NCBI GenBank assembly: GCA_964579305.1
Contig: CAZOGY010000019.1
Span: 1 to 37,186 of the forward strand
Direction of reading: 5' to 3'
Source: JBCBWG01 sp964579305
GTDB taxonomy: Bacteria; Pseudomonadota; Alphaproteobacteria; Rhizobiales; Hyphomicrobiaceae
DNA length: 37,186 nt
Translations under genes and position numbers: made by a program
Shown: positions 16,039-24,761 of the stretch, one piece after another
Layout of the letters: every line of letters begins with the position of its first letter
How positions within the stretch are numbered: position 1 is the stretch's first letter
Notes under the pieces: generated by a model
The model's database searches: none
What the model was told of the DNA's origin: nothing
The model's input: only the letters and a program-made list of their open reading frames with translations

Positions 16039-16785
16039 GTGACCGATCCCCTTACGCTTGCGCTGATTGTTGTGACTTTCCTGACGGCGGGGCTGATCAA
16101 GGGTGTTATCGGTCTTGGGATGCCGATCGTGGTTTTGGCCTTCCTCGCTACGACGATTGGTTTGAAAGCCGCGCTCACGCTGATGGTGTTTCCCGGTGTG
16201 GTTGGAAACCTGTGGCAGGCCACGACCGGCGGTGCGTTCTGGTCAAACCTGCGCAGGTTGTGGTCGCTGTACGCGGTCTCTGTCATCGCGATCTGGCTTG
16301 GCGTGGCCACGCTTGCGGTCGTCGATACGAAGTGGCTGACGATCCTGCTCGGCCTGATCCTGTCGGCTTACGCAGTCTTGAGCCTGGTCAAGCCGCGGTT
16401 GCCGCCACCTCGCACCTGGGAGGTTTGGCTGTCACCGCTGATTGGTGTGGTTTCGGGATTCATGTTCGGCGCAACGGGCACCTACATGGTGCCGGGTGTG
16501 CTCTATATCGAAGCGCTCGGCCTGAAGCGCGATGCGTTCATTCAGGCGCTTGGGATGACGTTTGTCGTGATCACGGCCTCGCTGGGGCTCGGCCTTTTGC
16601 GCGAAGGGCTGATGACGCGTGAGGCTGCGGCCGTTTCAGCGCTTTCGCTTGTGCCGCTTTTTGCCGGGCTGTTGATCGGACGGCACGTCCGCCGGTACGT
16701 CGCCGAGGCGCAGTTCCGGAAACTCTTCTTTTATTGGTTGTTCGTGACCGGTTTCGTTATAAGCGGTCGTGCGCTCTATTCGTAG
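16039..16785 (+). CDS. TSUP (TauE/SafE) family sulfite/sulfonate-type permease
   Basis: A 248-residue membrane protein with about eight spans in two repeated halves, as in the TauE/SafE family. The N-terminal motif GLIKGVIGLGMPIVVLAFLA and its counterpart in the second half, GVVSGFMFGATGTYMVPGVL, are the family hallmarks. Members export or import sulfite, sulfonates, sulfoacetate or other small organic anions. The start is a GTG (MTDPLTLALIVV); the ATG eleven bases upstream is out of frame and stops at once. The gene is monocistronic, divergent from the GST cluster, and no sulfur genes are adjacent, so the ion carried cannot be inferred. Confidence 0.93.
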   Translation: MTDPLTLALIVVTFLTAGLIKGVIGLGMPIVVLAFLATTIGLKAALTLMVFPGVVGNLWQATTGGAFWSNLRRLWSLYAVSVIAIWLGVATLAVVDTKWLTILLGLILSAYAVLSLVKPRLPPPRTWEVWLSPLIGVVSGFMFGATGTYMVPGVLYIEALGLKRDAFIQALGMTFVVITASLGLGLLREGLMTREAAAVSALSLVPLFAGLLIGRHVRRYVAEAQFRKLFFYWLFVTGFVISGRALYS

Positions 16786-17434
16786 CCCCGTCGGAACTTC
16801 CAGATTGTGCGCCAAAATTCTGTCTATTTTTTATTGCATCGGGATACTCGTGGCGATATAGAGCCGCGTGCGAGGTTGATACCCCGACAGCAATGTCGAT
16901 GGCGCGATTTCGCAGGTTTCCAGAGACGGACCTGATGGCACGCGCCCGCGTGCCTGTCATTTTGAAAGACGCGCAAAGGAGAGCAAATGCAGGAAGGCCA
17001 CAGCACACAATGCGGTGTGACGTGCGCGGGCCTGCAGTGCATCTCGGCCTGTGCGGCCCTCGGATCTGTCGTTGATGGCGCGTGTCGGCGTTATCGAAGC
17101 GACGGCGTTGATTGGCGGTGTCTGCCCTCCGGGCGGTGACGCCAAAACGCCAGCGGGCCACAAGCTCATGGGTCATTCCAACCCTGGGCGTACGCACCAT
17201 AACCATTCAGGAAAAAACAACGTCGCCGCCACGAAAGGTGCGCGGGGGATGAGCCTGTCTGGTTTTGGCGTTCACGTCACACATTCCGCAATCGATTGAG
17301 CCTGGGCAAGATAATATTTGATCGCGCGTTTGAGTGCGCGTGAGCGATATTCTGCGCCCGCTGAAATAAGCGGCTGCTTTATTCGCAAAACCTGTTTTGC
17401 GTTGGCGGCCGAATATTGTCCGGAGTTTGGAACA
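16786..17434. other. Gene-poor interval with one small Cys-rich ORF
   Basis: About 650 bases lie between the TSUP gene and the PcfJ-like gene. Other than the 50-codon frame listed separately, reading frames here have no protein-like features, and no tRNA or obvious terminator is seen. An AT-richer patch near 16820-16860 just after the TSUP stop is a candidate promoter zone. Confidence 0.5.
16987..17139 (+). CDS. Candidate small Cys-rich peptide (50 residues)
   Basis: A short frame preceded by AAAGGAG six bases before the ATG, one of the best ribosome-binding sites in the window. The product has six cysteines at positions 9, 13, 18, 22, 33 and 45, the first four in a tight series (CGVTCAGLQCISAC). 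It then becomes basic (CRRYRSDG) and ends CLPSGR. It has no signal peptide. The Cys spacing suggests metal binding, disulfides or a modified-peptide precursor, but no maturase gene is adjacent. It may equally be a chance frame, since G+C-rich DNA gives many. Not assignable to a family from sight. Confidence 0.4.
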   Translation: MQEGHSTQCGVTCAGLQCISACAALGSVVDGACRRYRSDGVDWRCLPSGR

Positions 17435-18589
17435 ATGGGCGTTCCACAAACTGTCATTCTGACGGACGGCAAGGCGAGCATTGTCGAAGAGCAGATCAAG
17501 CGGTTCCGCCGGACCTATCGTCGGCGGTTGCGGAAGCTTGCCCGACTTGCTGACCCCTTCGCGGACTTGATCGTGGCGTTCCCGGCGGTCGCCTTCGCGC
17601 TCGTCACGGATCACGGTACGCCGGGACAGCGCGGCGAAGCGATCCGTTTCGTCAAGGAGGGCTATCCGCTGAAGCGTGTCGCCCAGTCGCTGGGACTTCC
17701 CTATTGGCTGCGTAAGCTGCCACCGGAAGGTTTGACGGCTGAACTGCCGGACAACATTCCAGATGACCCGCGGCTGAGTGGGCGTTTTGCCGGTCTGATC
17801 CCGAGCGAGGTCTCGCATTTGCCGGGCTGGCTGGCTGCGGTGTGCGCCGCCAGCGAGGCCTGCGACCTGAACTTCGCGCTGTGGGTCGCGCGCCAGCACG
17901 GAAAATTGCCTCAGGATGTCGATGCGATCCGTTTGCTTGGGGTATTCGCCTGGTACTCTGATCAGACGGGAACCGCCGCCGGCAAGCTGATCGAGCAGCG
18001 CTGGAACGACAAAATGAGCCTGCAGGGTGCTGCGCGGCGCCTTGAGGACTGGTTGCGGCGCCTGCGCCAAGACCTGTTTCTTGGCGACGAAGGGGTCGAT
18101 GATCCCTGGCTCACACCCGGTCGCGCGGCCGGTTATCGCTTCGTGCCGCTTCTCACGCTCTCGCAGCTTGAGGAGGAAGGCAACGCGATGGACAACTGCG
18201 TCGCCGACTACGCCTGGAAGATGGCGCATAATCAGTGCCGTCTGTTCTCAATCCGCCGTGGCGCAACCCGCGTGGCGACGGTTGAGATCCAGGTACATAA
18301 CTACCACGACCGGATCCCGCAGATCATTCAGCTCTACGGGCCCGGCAACGACGATGCGCCAGACCGTGTGTGGGCTGCGGCTTACACGTGGCTTGGCAAG
18401 CAAGCGTCCTATGCGCTGCCAGCCTACGGCACCAACGATCCGATACCGTCGTTGGCGTCGTGGCAGCGGATCTGGCGGCCGTACTGGCGTTCGTTTGGTG
18501 TGACCGGCCTCTTGCCGGAAACGCCAGATCGCGAATCGATGCCGCGCATGTCGACCTGCGTGGACATGCTACAGGCGGCGGCGCGCTAA
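17435..18589 (+). CDS. PcfJ-like domain protein
   Basis: A 384-residue cytosolic protein. The C-terminal half carries a PcfJ-type signature: TLSQLEEEGNAMDNCVADYA, then NQCRLFSIRRGATRVATVEI and a QIIQLYGPGND turn. The N-terminal half is helical and basic (EQIKRFRRTYRRRLRKLARL) and contains a small EAIRFVKEGYPLKRVAQSLG helix-turn-helix-like stretch. PcfJ is named from a conjugative plasmid of Gram-positives and its molecular role is unknown; chromosomal copies occur in proteobacteria. The ATG follows CCGGAG, giving a sensible start 39 codons inside a longer frame with no coding character. No conjugation or phage gene is nearby. Confidence 0.75.
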   Translation: MGVPQTVILTDGKASIVEEQIKRFRRTYRRRLRKLARLADPFADLIVAFPAVAFALVTDHGTPGQRGEAIRFVKEGYPLKRVAQSLGLPYWLRKLPPEGLTAELPDNIPDDPRLSGRFAGLIPSEVSHLPGWLAAVCAASEACDLNFALWVARQHGKLPQDVDAIRLLGVFAWYSDQTGTAAGKLIEQRWNDKMSLQGAARRLEDWLRRLRQDLFLGDEGVDDPWLTPGRAAGYRFVPLLTLSQLEEEGNAMDNCVADYAWKMAHNQCRLFSIRRGATRVATVEIQVHNYHDRIPQIIQLYGPGNDDAPDRVWAAAYTWLGKQASYALPAYGTNDPIPSLASWQRIWRPYWRSFGVTGLLPETPDRESMPRMSTCVDMLQAAAR

Positions 18590-18851
18590 ACACGCGTCGC
18601 TCCGACAGACCTGATCGCGTCGGGTGCCCATGGCGGTGCCCGGCGCGGTTGGCGTTGCCGGGGCCATGACGCTGGCGCGTGGGCTTGCGATGGGGGTGCC
18701 TATGGGTGGTGGCTTCGGCGGACTGGTGAAGTTTCATTGCGCTGGGTTGCCAGACGGCACGTTCGCGGTTTGATTGGGCGCGACAGATGTTGACGCTGTC
18801 AAAAAACCGCGCCGGCCACCGCGCCGCCCGCCCCCAGCCGAACGGTGAGCC

Positions 18852-19847
18852 ATGTCCTTTCAAGCTCTGGTCGTCGACAAGTCCGACGACGGCGCCATTT
18901 CCCAGTCCATCAAGACGCTCCAGGACGACCAGCTGCCAGCCGACGGCGATGTGACGGTTGCGGTCGAATACTCAACGCTGAACTATAAGGACGGGCTGTG
19001 CATCAACGGACAGGGCGGACTTGTCCGAACCTTCCCCCATGTTCCGGGGATCGACTTTGCTGGCACCGTCGCGGCGTCTGACGATGCGCGCTATCAGCCG
19101 GGCGACAAGGTGGTGCTGACGGGATGGCGGGTCGGTGAAGCCTGGTGGGGCGGCTATGCCGAGCGGGCCAAGGTCAAGGCGGACTGGCTCGTTCCGCTGC
19201 CAGATGGTTTGACAACGCGGCAGGCCATGGCCATTGGCACAGCCGGTTTCACGGCAATGATTGCGGTGATGGCGTTGGAGCAGCACGGCCTGCAACCCAA
19301 CAACGGTGACGTGCTTGTCACTGGGGCTGCCGGTGGTGTGGGGTCGGTCGCGACGGCGATCCTTGCCAAACTTGGCTACCAGGTTGCTGCGGTGACCGGG
19401 CGGCCTGAGCAGGCCGATTACCTCAAAGATCTTGGAGCTGCGCGGATCGTTGCGCGCGAGGACATCAATACGCCGTCGGGTCGTCCGCTCGATCGGGAGA
19501 CATGGGCTGGCTGTGTCGATGCGGTGGGTGGCAGTATGCTCGCGACGCTGTTGCCGCAAATGAAGTACGGGGCATCCGTGGCAGCCGTGGGTCTGGCTGG
19601 CGGGCCGAAACTTGAGACGACGGTGATCCCATTTTTGTTGCGCGGCGTGAACTTGCTGGGCATCGACAGCGTGATGCAGCCGTTTGAGGCGCGCAAGAAT
19701 GCCTGGCAGAGGATTGCAACGGATCTGCCGTTGGCAAAGCTGGATGCGATGGTCACGCCGGCAACGCTTGGCGATCTGCCGGAACTGGGCCGTGCGATCC
19801 TGGAGGGTCAGGTCAAGGGTCGTGTCGTTGTCGATGTGAGGGCATAG
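18852..19847 (+). CDS. acuI: AcuI/YhdH family acrylyl-CoA reductase (MDR superfamily)
   Basis: A 331-residue cytosolic zinc-independent medium-chain reductase. The N-terminal GroES-like domain has NYKDGLCINGQGGLVRTFPH then VPGIDFAGTV. The NADPH fold is VLVTGAAGGVGSVATAILAK, and the C-terminal region contains LLGIDSVMQPFEARKNAWQR. AcuI/YhdH reduces acrylyl-CoA to propionyl-CoA and protects against toxic acrylyl-CoA during propionate, 3-hydroxypropionate or DMSP catabolism. It begins a three-gene operon with a MaoC hydratase and a cyclase-family hydrolase, spaced by 5 bases and a 4-base overlap. The ATG gives the normal family length. Confidence 0.92.
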   Translation: MSFQALVVDKSDDGAISQSIKTLQDDQLPADGDVTVAVEYSTLNYKDGLCINGQGGLVRTFPHVPGIDFAGTVAASDDARYQPGDKVVLTGWRVGEAWWGGYAERAKVKADWLVPLPDGLTTRQAMAIGTAGFTAMIAVMALEQHGLQPNNGDVLVTGAAGGVGSVATAILAKLGYQVAAVTGRPEQADYLKDLGAARIVAREDINTPSGRPLDRETWAGCVDAVGGSMLATLLPQMKYGASVAAVGLAGGPKLETTVIPFLLRGVNLLGIDSVMQPFEARKNAWQRIATDLPLAKLDAMVTPATLGDLPELGRAILEGQVKGRVVVDVRA

Positions 19848-19852
19848 GCGCC

Positions 19853-20371
19853 GTGGCAGGGGAAACTGTGACACCGGACGCGGGCGGTGAGACGCAGCGC
19901 AGTCTCGATATCGCGATGCTGCGCCGAAGTGTCGGCCAGAGCATTGGCCTGTCTGAGTGGATCAGGATCGATCAAGATTTGATTGACCGGTTCGCGGACG
20001 TCACCGGCGATCATCAGTTCATCCATGTCGACCCAGAGCGCAGCCGCGCCGAGACCCACTTTGGCGGCACGATCGCACATGGCTTTCTGGCTTTGTCGTT
20101 GCTCACGCGATTGCGTGCCGACGCCTTGCCGCCGATCCAAGGCGTCGCAATGGGCATCAACTACGGCTTTGAAAAAGTACGGTTCATTACGCCGATCCAA
20201 GCGGGCGCGCGGATACGGGGGCGCTTCACGCTCAACGCCCTTGATGATCGCGGGCCCAACGATATTCAATTCACGTGGGGCGTGAGCGTCGACATCGACG
20301 GCATCCATAAACCGGCGCTGGTCGCAGAGTGGTTGACCCGCGCCATCATTCGCGAGGCACCCGCGTCATGA
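19853..20371 (+). CDS. MaoC family (R)-specific enoyl-CoA hydratase
   Basis: A 172-residue hot-dog-fold hydratase. The hydratase-2 motif is intact: FADVTGDHQFIHVDPERS with catalytic Asp and His, followed by FGGTIAHGFLALSLL. The C-terminal part continues the fold (GVAMGINYGFEKVRF, GARIRGRF). It hydrates trans-2-enoyl-CoA to (R)-3-hydroxyacyl-CoA. The start is a GTG five bases after the acuI stop, with GAGGG upstream inside acuI. The 20 N-terminal residues before the domain are not conserved-looking. Its stop overlaps the cyclase start by ATGA. Position between acuI and a hydrolase points to a shared degradation route. Confidence 0.93.
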   Translation: MAGETVTPDAGGETQRSLDIAMLRRSVGQSIGLSEWIRIDQDLIDRFADVTGDHQFIHVDPERSRAETHFGGTIAHGFLALSLLTRLRADALPPIQGVAMGINYGFEKVRFITPIQAGARIRGRFTLNALDDRGPNDIQFTWGVSVDIDGIHKPALVAEWLTRAIIREAPAS

Positions 20372-21414
20372 CTGGTACAGACCGCTGGAAGAATCGTCCG
20401 GAAGGGTCCAACTGGGGTGACTTCGGTCCCGACGATCAATGCGGGCGGCTGAACCTGATCACGCCGGAAAAGGTTCGCCAGGGCGTCGCCGAGGTGAAGG
20501 ACGGGCGCACATTCTGCCTGTCGCTGCCGCTCGATTATCCCGGCGGCAATCTTCTCAATGCCTCCCGGCATCCGCCGCAGCGGTTCGCGACCGAGACACC
20601 GGACGGCAAGAAGCGGTTCCTGATTGCGCTTTCCGATCAGTTTCCGGATGCGGCCTACACAGATGTCGTCAATGACGATCGCGTGCTGCTTCACACGCAA
20701 TATTCAACGCAGTGGGATGCACTGTCCCATGTTGGCGCGCGCTTCGATGCGGATGGTGATGGCGCGCCCGAAGCGGTGTTCTACAACGGCTGGCGCGGCG
20801 GCGTGGACATCACGGCACCGGACGTCTGCAGCGATTGCGGTGGGCTTGCCGGCACGGATGCTTCGCGGCTGGGTATTGAGAACATGGCAGAGCGGTGTGT
20901 GCAGGGGCGCGCCGTCATGATCGATCTGCACGCGATCTATGGCGATGAAAAAACTGACGTCGATTTTGATGGTCTCGAAGCGGCGATGCGCGCGCAAAAC
21001 GTTGAAGTCGAGACCGGCGATATGGTTTGTTTGCACACTGGATTTGCCCGCCGGGTCCTTGAAATGAACCGCCAGCCGGATGCCCACACATTGCATAATG
21101 TCTGCGCGGCACTGGAAGGGCGCGATCCAAGGCTGCAAGAATGGATCTGCGACAGCGGGCTGTCGGTGCTTATTGCTGACAACTATGCGGTTGAACGCGC
21201 GCCAAGTGCCACCGGGGAAGGGCCGCGGGCGATGCTGCCTCTGCACGAACTCTGCTTGTTCAAGCTTGGCATCCATCTGGGCGAGATATGGTGGCTGACG
21301 GAGCTTGCCGACTATTTGCGCGCAAACAACCGAACGCGGTTCTTGTTGACGGCGCCGCCGTTGCGCCTGCCTGGCGCGGTTGGATCTCCGACAACGCCGA
21401 TCGCTACGGTGTGA
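20368..21414 (+). CDS. Cyclase / kynurenine-formamidase-like hydrolase family protein
   Basis: A 348-residue member of the metal-dependent cyclase family (PF04199). The metal-site segment is STQWDALSHVGARFDADGDG, corresponding to the HxGTHxDxPxH region of KynB but with the long-form family variant. Further landmarks are GRAVMIDLHA, VETGDMVCLHTGF and LSVLIADNYAVERAP. Long members occur near aromatic and CoA-ester catabolic genes and probably hydrolyse lactones, amides or ring structures. The ATG overlaps the maoC stop by four bases, so translation is probably coupled. The gene ends 110 bases before the convergent GT2 gene. Which ring or lactone it acts on cannot be told. Confidence 0.9.
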   Translation: MTGTDRWKNRPEGSNWGDFGPDDQCGRLNLITPEKVRQGVAEVKDGRTFCLSLPLDYPGGNLLNASRHPPQRFATETPDGKKRFLIALSDQFPDAAYTDVVNDDRVLLHTQYSTQWDALSHVGARFDADGDGAPEAVFYNGWRGGVDITAPDVCSDCGGLAGTDASRLGIENMAERCVQGRAVMIDLHAIYGDEKTDVDFDGLEAAMRAQNVEVETGDMVCLHTGFARRVLEMNRQPDAHTLHNVCAALEGRDPRLQEWICDSGLSVLIADNYAVERAPSATGEGPRAMLPLHELCLFKLGIHLGEIWWLTELADYLRANNRTRFLLTAPPLRLPGAVGSPTTPIATV

Positions 21415-21526
21415 TCCGTGCCGTCGTGACGGTGTGAGTGCCTCGCGGTTGCTGGCGCTTTTGGTACGGCCGCCGGTGCGCGTTGCGTTGGCGGGCAGGT
21501 CCAATGGCGGGGCGCGATCGATCGGG

Positions 21527-22489
21527 TCAATCAGACCGAGCAGTGGGGACAGGTTCGTCTTGGCCGTCGTGTGCCCGAGCGCTGGCCCGGACGAACGCGT
21601 TATCACGCAAAGCCGCGATGCCGTGCATTCGATAGCTTTCCGCGCCACTGACGCGGGCGCGATAACGCTGCGCCATCGCACCATCGCCGAGCAGGGCCGC
21701 GGTCCAGCGGCGAAGGGCATAATTGCGAAGCTTCCGGCTTGCCTTGCGGCCTTCGGGCAAGGCGCGGTGCTTGTCTGCGAAATAGGCGCAGGACTGACCC
21801 CAGATCCGCTCTTTCTCAAGCAAGTTATCGAACGCAGGTGATGTTGAGCCGTCACGGGCATGGCGCGCGCGAGCATCGGGGACCTCAAGCAGGCGCCAAC
21901 CGACCAAGCGCGTGCGCACGCACAAATCATCGTCCTCGAAATACATGAAAAAGCTGTCGTCGAACAAGCCGATGTCGCGATAGGCAGCCAAGCGCAGCAT
22001 CATGAACGCGCCCGACATGCCGGGCACGTCGACGATCTGCGAACTGTTCGCGCTGCCACGGCCGCCGGCCGCGTCAGCGCTGCGATCGTCGTCGTCTTCG
22101 GCAGCCGCACCGCTGGACGTGAGGTCGGCGCGGCGGCAGCCGATCATCGCGGCATCTGGGTTGCGGTCGGCGGCTGCAAGGCAACGCTCAAGGCAGTCCT
22201 TTGCGACGACCACATCGGGGTTGATTACCACGCCAAACTCGGTGTTGACGCGCTTCAGGCCTTCGTTACAGCCCCCAGAAAAGCCAAGGTTTGCACCGTT
22301 CGAAAGGCCTTGAATGCGCCGTCCCGTGGCTTGGCTGAGGGCCTCGATCACGCGGAGCGTGCCGTCGCGGCTGGCATTATCTGAAACGATGACGGGGACG
22401 TCGTGCGGCAGCGCGGTTATCGCATCGGCGATGACGTTGGCGCTGTTGTAGGTCGTGAATACGACTGTGACGCGATCGGCTACGCTCAA
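21527..22489 (-). CDS. Glycosyltransferase family 2 (rhamnosyltransferase-like)
   Basis: A 320-residue GT-A-fold cytosolic glycosyltransferase. The N-terminal VTVVFTTYNSANVIADAITA and VIVSDNASRDGTLRVIE bind the nucleotide sugar. GANLGFSGGCNEGL and FGVVINPDVVV carry the NPD metal motif, and GAFMMLRLAAYRDIGLFDDS then FFMYFEDDDLCVRTRLVGW form the acceptor/catalytic part of WbbL-like rhamnosyltransferases. An insert of about 25 residues with a run of Asp (AAAEDDDDRSADAAGG) sits before the VPGMSGAF strand and is unusual. No other polysaccharide gene is adjacent, so the acceptor is unknown. It is convergent with the cyclase gene. Confidence 0.93.
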   Translation of the reverse strand: MSVADRVTVVFTTYNSANVIADAITALPHDVPVIVSDNASRDGTLRVIEALSQATGRRIQGLSNGANLGFSGGCNEGLKRVNTEFGVVINPDVVVAKDCLERCLAAADRNPDAAMIGCRRADLTSSGAAAEDDDDRSADAAGGRGSANSSQIVDVPGMSGAFMMLRLAAYRDIGLFDDSFFMYFEDDDLCVRTRLVGWRLLEVPDARARHARDGSTSPAFDNLLEKERIWGQSCAYFADKHRALPEGRKASRKLRNYALRRWTAALLGDGAMAQRYRARVSGAESYRMHGIAALRDNAFVRASARAHDGQDEPVPTARSD

Positions 22490-22610
22490 GGGTTATCCCC
22501 ACCCCGGACTTTCAAGGCGGCCCGCCCGCCGATGCCATTGTTGGCTCATTGCTTGTTGTGCCTGGTTCGCCGCTACCGACGGGGCCGCCGCACGAGATGG
22601 TGTCGTTTTA

Positions 22611-23441
22611 CTACAGTCCGTGCTGGGCGAAAAAGCTTCGCATGGCCGCTGCCGTTGGTCCCGGCCGCTCGACGTGGAAGAAATGGCCCGCGTCGTCGAT
22701 CAGCGCAAAGCTGCCGTTCGGCAGTTGATCGGCAAGCGCGCGGCTTGCGTCCGCAGGCACCATCCGGTCAGCCGACCCAGACAGCACAAGGGCGGGGTGT
22801 TTCAGTTCGCCTGCCCAAGGCTGCGCATCGAAGCGGCTGCAGGCGAGAAAGTCGCCATGGACCGTTGCCGCGCCAGCGGCGTGCATCCGGCGCTGGCCAA
22901 CGGTGCGGTAAAACGGTCCTGTCTCTCGTGCCCAACAAAACTTCACGATCATGGCCACCGTGCCAGCAAAGTCGGACTGGAGCCCATCGAGGATCGCCGG
23001 CGTGACCGGCAGACGTGCTGCGCTGCCAAGCACGACGATTGCGGCGACCTTTTCAGGAAACCGCCGTGCGAGCTCAAGCGCGATCGCCCCGCCCATGGAA
23101 TGGCCGCACACGATCGCTGGCTGTGCGGCAATCACCGCGAGTTGTTCCGCGACGGCTCTGGCGTACGCTTCAACAGTATCGGCAGGGGCCGTATCCGCTG
23201 CTGACCCATGTCCCGGCAGATCGCAGGCGAGCACCGCACGTTCGTTGATCCAGCGCGGGGCCGTTCGAGGACCCAGGCCGAGCGCGCTGAGGGCAAGAGC
23301 GCGCTCGCGCCACTCGTAAGGCCAATCCATGGCCTGGCCGCCGGCCCCATGGATCAGGATGAGCGGCGTTGCCTTGGAAAAGGCGATGCCGTTCCAGTGC
23401 CAGGCGTGTTCCCGCAGTTTTGCGCACGCGTCCTGCGCCAT
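22611..23441 (-). CDS. Alpha/beta-hydrolase fold protein
   Basis: A 276-residue cytosolic serine hydrolase. The oxyanion loop is LILIHGAGGQAMDW, the nucleophile elbow CGHSMGGAI (Ser115), the acid GSADRMVPAD (Asp225), and the His AGHFFHVERPG (His253). A lid-like insert follows the elbow (about residues 143-195). The layout matches lactonase, carboxylesterase or meta-cleavage-product hydrolase relatives, without a substrate-specific motif I can name. It is transcribed in the same direction as the GT2 gene, 120 bases upstream of it, with no sign of functional linkage. The start ATG (MAQDACAKLREHA) is the first available. Confidence 0.92.
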   Translation of the reverse strand: MAQDACAKLREHAWHWNGIAFSKATPLILIHGAGGQAMDWPYEWRERALALSALGLGPRTAPRWINERAVLACDLPGHGSAADTAPADTVEAYARAVAEQLAVIAAQPAIVCGHSMGGAIALELARRFPEKVAAIVVLGSAARLPVTPAILDGLQSDFAGTVAMIVKFCWARETGPFYRTVGQRRMHAAGAATVHGDFLACSRFDAQPWAGELKHPALVLSGSADRMVPADASRALADQLPNGSFALIDDAGHFFHVERPGPTAAAMRSFFAQHGL

Positions 23442-23991
23442 GGGCCATCTCCGAATGCTTGCCGGGTGCAGGTTACCACACTCCGGTGATCCGCATCGAG
23501 CCTCAGTGTGCTGGTCTTTTAGCGTGACTTATAGGACGCAGGTTGCGCCATGGCGGGTATCTGCCCGGCTCGGTTTTCCCATCTATTCACATTATCGCGG
23601 TGTTGAGAGATTTAAGTTTTCGCTAACCCAGTATGTGAGATGCGGACAACGCACGATCAGGTGTGCGTAAGGGCTGGCGTGAGTGGCCAGTGCGTCTCAA
23701 GCTTTGCGTTCCCGTATGCGTTCAGTTGCCCGACAGAACAGGCGCACCGCCCGGTTTCAGCCGGATGGCGCGCAAAACCGATGTGCGCACAAGATTTGGC
23801 TGTATGCACCCGAATATCAAAAGTGACGCAGCTTAAATCGAGCATAAGCAAAACGAAGTCTCGCGCCGAAACAATCAATCTCTGCATTTCTGAATATTTC
23901 AGAGATTGTTTCTGGACAGGCTTTGCGAACTCTTGCAACTTCGCGGGGGTTTGGCCTGTTTCGCGAGACGAAAAGATCAGAGGTCTAAAAG
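23442..23991. other. Non-coding interval before the outer-membrane protein gene
   Basis: About 550 bases between the divergent hydrolase and the OMP gene. Local composition falls to AT-richer runs near 23580-23640 and 23810-23910, which is where I would expect the OMP promoter and a long 5' leader. No RNA gene or clear inverted repeat is visible, and small frames lack ribosome-binding sites. Confidence 0.5.
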
Positions 23992-24729
23992 ATGATCGGA
24001 CGTTCCTTCACATTGCGGGCTGCCGTTGCAGGTTTCTCCGCTCTGTTTCTGGCATCGGGCGCAATCGCGGCGGATTTGGGTCGCCCGGGCTCGTTCAAGG
24101 ATGATTACCGGCCCTATTCGCCAATGAAGCGCTATTACGTGGCGATCCGTGGTGGCGTCAGCTTCCCCGACGACACGGACTTCAATACGGCCCTCGGTAA
24201 TGTCGTGAACTCCTACGACGAGGGTTACAATATCTCCGGCGTTATCGGTATGGTCCTGACGGAGACGCCGAACTTCATTGTGCGCGGTGATCTGGAACTG
24301 GGTTATCGTGAAGCCGATGTCGACACGCACACGGTTGGCGGAACGCGCTTTTCGTCCGGCAACTCATTCGGTGATACGTCAACGTTCTTCGGGCTTGCCA
24401 ACTTGACCGTCGACATCAAGACGGGCACGCCGTTCATGCCGTACCTGACCGCCGGCGGCGGGTTTGCCAACGTCGAATTCAACGGTCATGGCGTGAACCT
24501 CCTGGGCGCGCCGACAACCGTCATGGACGATGACGACACGGTTTACGCGCTGCAGCTTGGCGCCGGCCTGAACTACAAGTTCTCTGAGGCGATCACGTTC
24601 GGTGTCGGCTATCGCTACTTCGCGGCTTACGATGTGTCGCTGACGTCGACTGCCGGTGCAGGATCGGTCGGCTCCGAAATCGACGTGGAAGATCATCAGC
24701 TTCTCTTTAACCTGCGCACAGGGTTTTAA
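23992..24729 (+). CDS. Outer-membrane beta-barrel protein (Omp25/31-like)
   Basis: A 245-residue exported porin-like protein. Residues 1-26 are a signal peptide ending AIAADLG. The mature part has alternating aromatic/Gly strands such as RYYVAIRGGVSF, YNISGVIGMVL, FIVRGDLELGY, PFMPYLTAGGGFANV and ALQLGAGLNYKF. It ends in a terminal Phe (LLFNLRTGF), the usual signal for BAM insertion. Length and the YKF/GVGYRYF strands fit the small 8-strand Omp25/Omp31 barrel type of Hyphomicrobiales. The start has AGAGG and is followed by an independent transcription unit closed by a terminator. Codon use is strongly biased, suggesting high expression. Confidence 0.9.
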   Translation: MIGRSFTLRAAVAGFSALFLASGAIAADLGRPGSFKDDYRPYSPMKRYYVAIRGGVSFPDDTDFNTALGNVVNSYDEGYNISGVIGMVLTETPNFIVRGDLELGYREADVDTHTVGGTRFSSGNSFGDTSTFFGLANLTVDIKTGTPFMPYLTAGGGFANVEFNGHGVNLLGAPTTVMDDDDTVYALQLGAGLNYKFSEAITFGVGYRYFAAYDVSLTSTAGAGSVGSEIDVEDHQLLFNLRTGF

Positions 24730-24761
24730 GATCCGCTGCGCGAGGTTTCACGGCTAATGCG

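Noticed and set aside
17207..18229. Long minus-strand open frame opposite the PcfJ-like gene
   Set aside because: It mirrors the plus-strand coding region, is Arg/Gln-rich without domain features, and the plus strand carries the recognisable PcfJ motif.
18630..18773. A 47-codon frame (MAVPGAVGVAGAMTLARG onwards) in the gap before acuI
   Set aside because: Low-complexity Gly/Ala/Val composition typical of GC-rich non-coding DNA and no ribosome-binding site.
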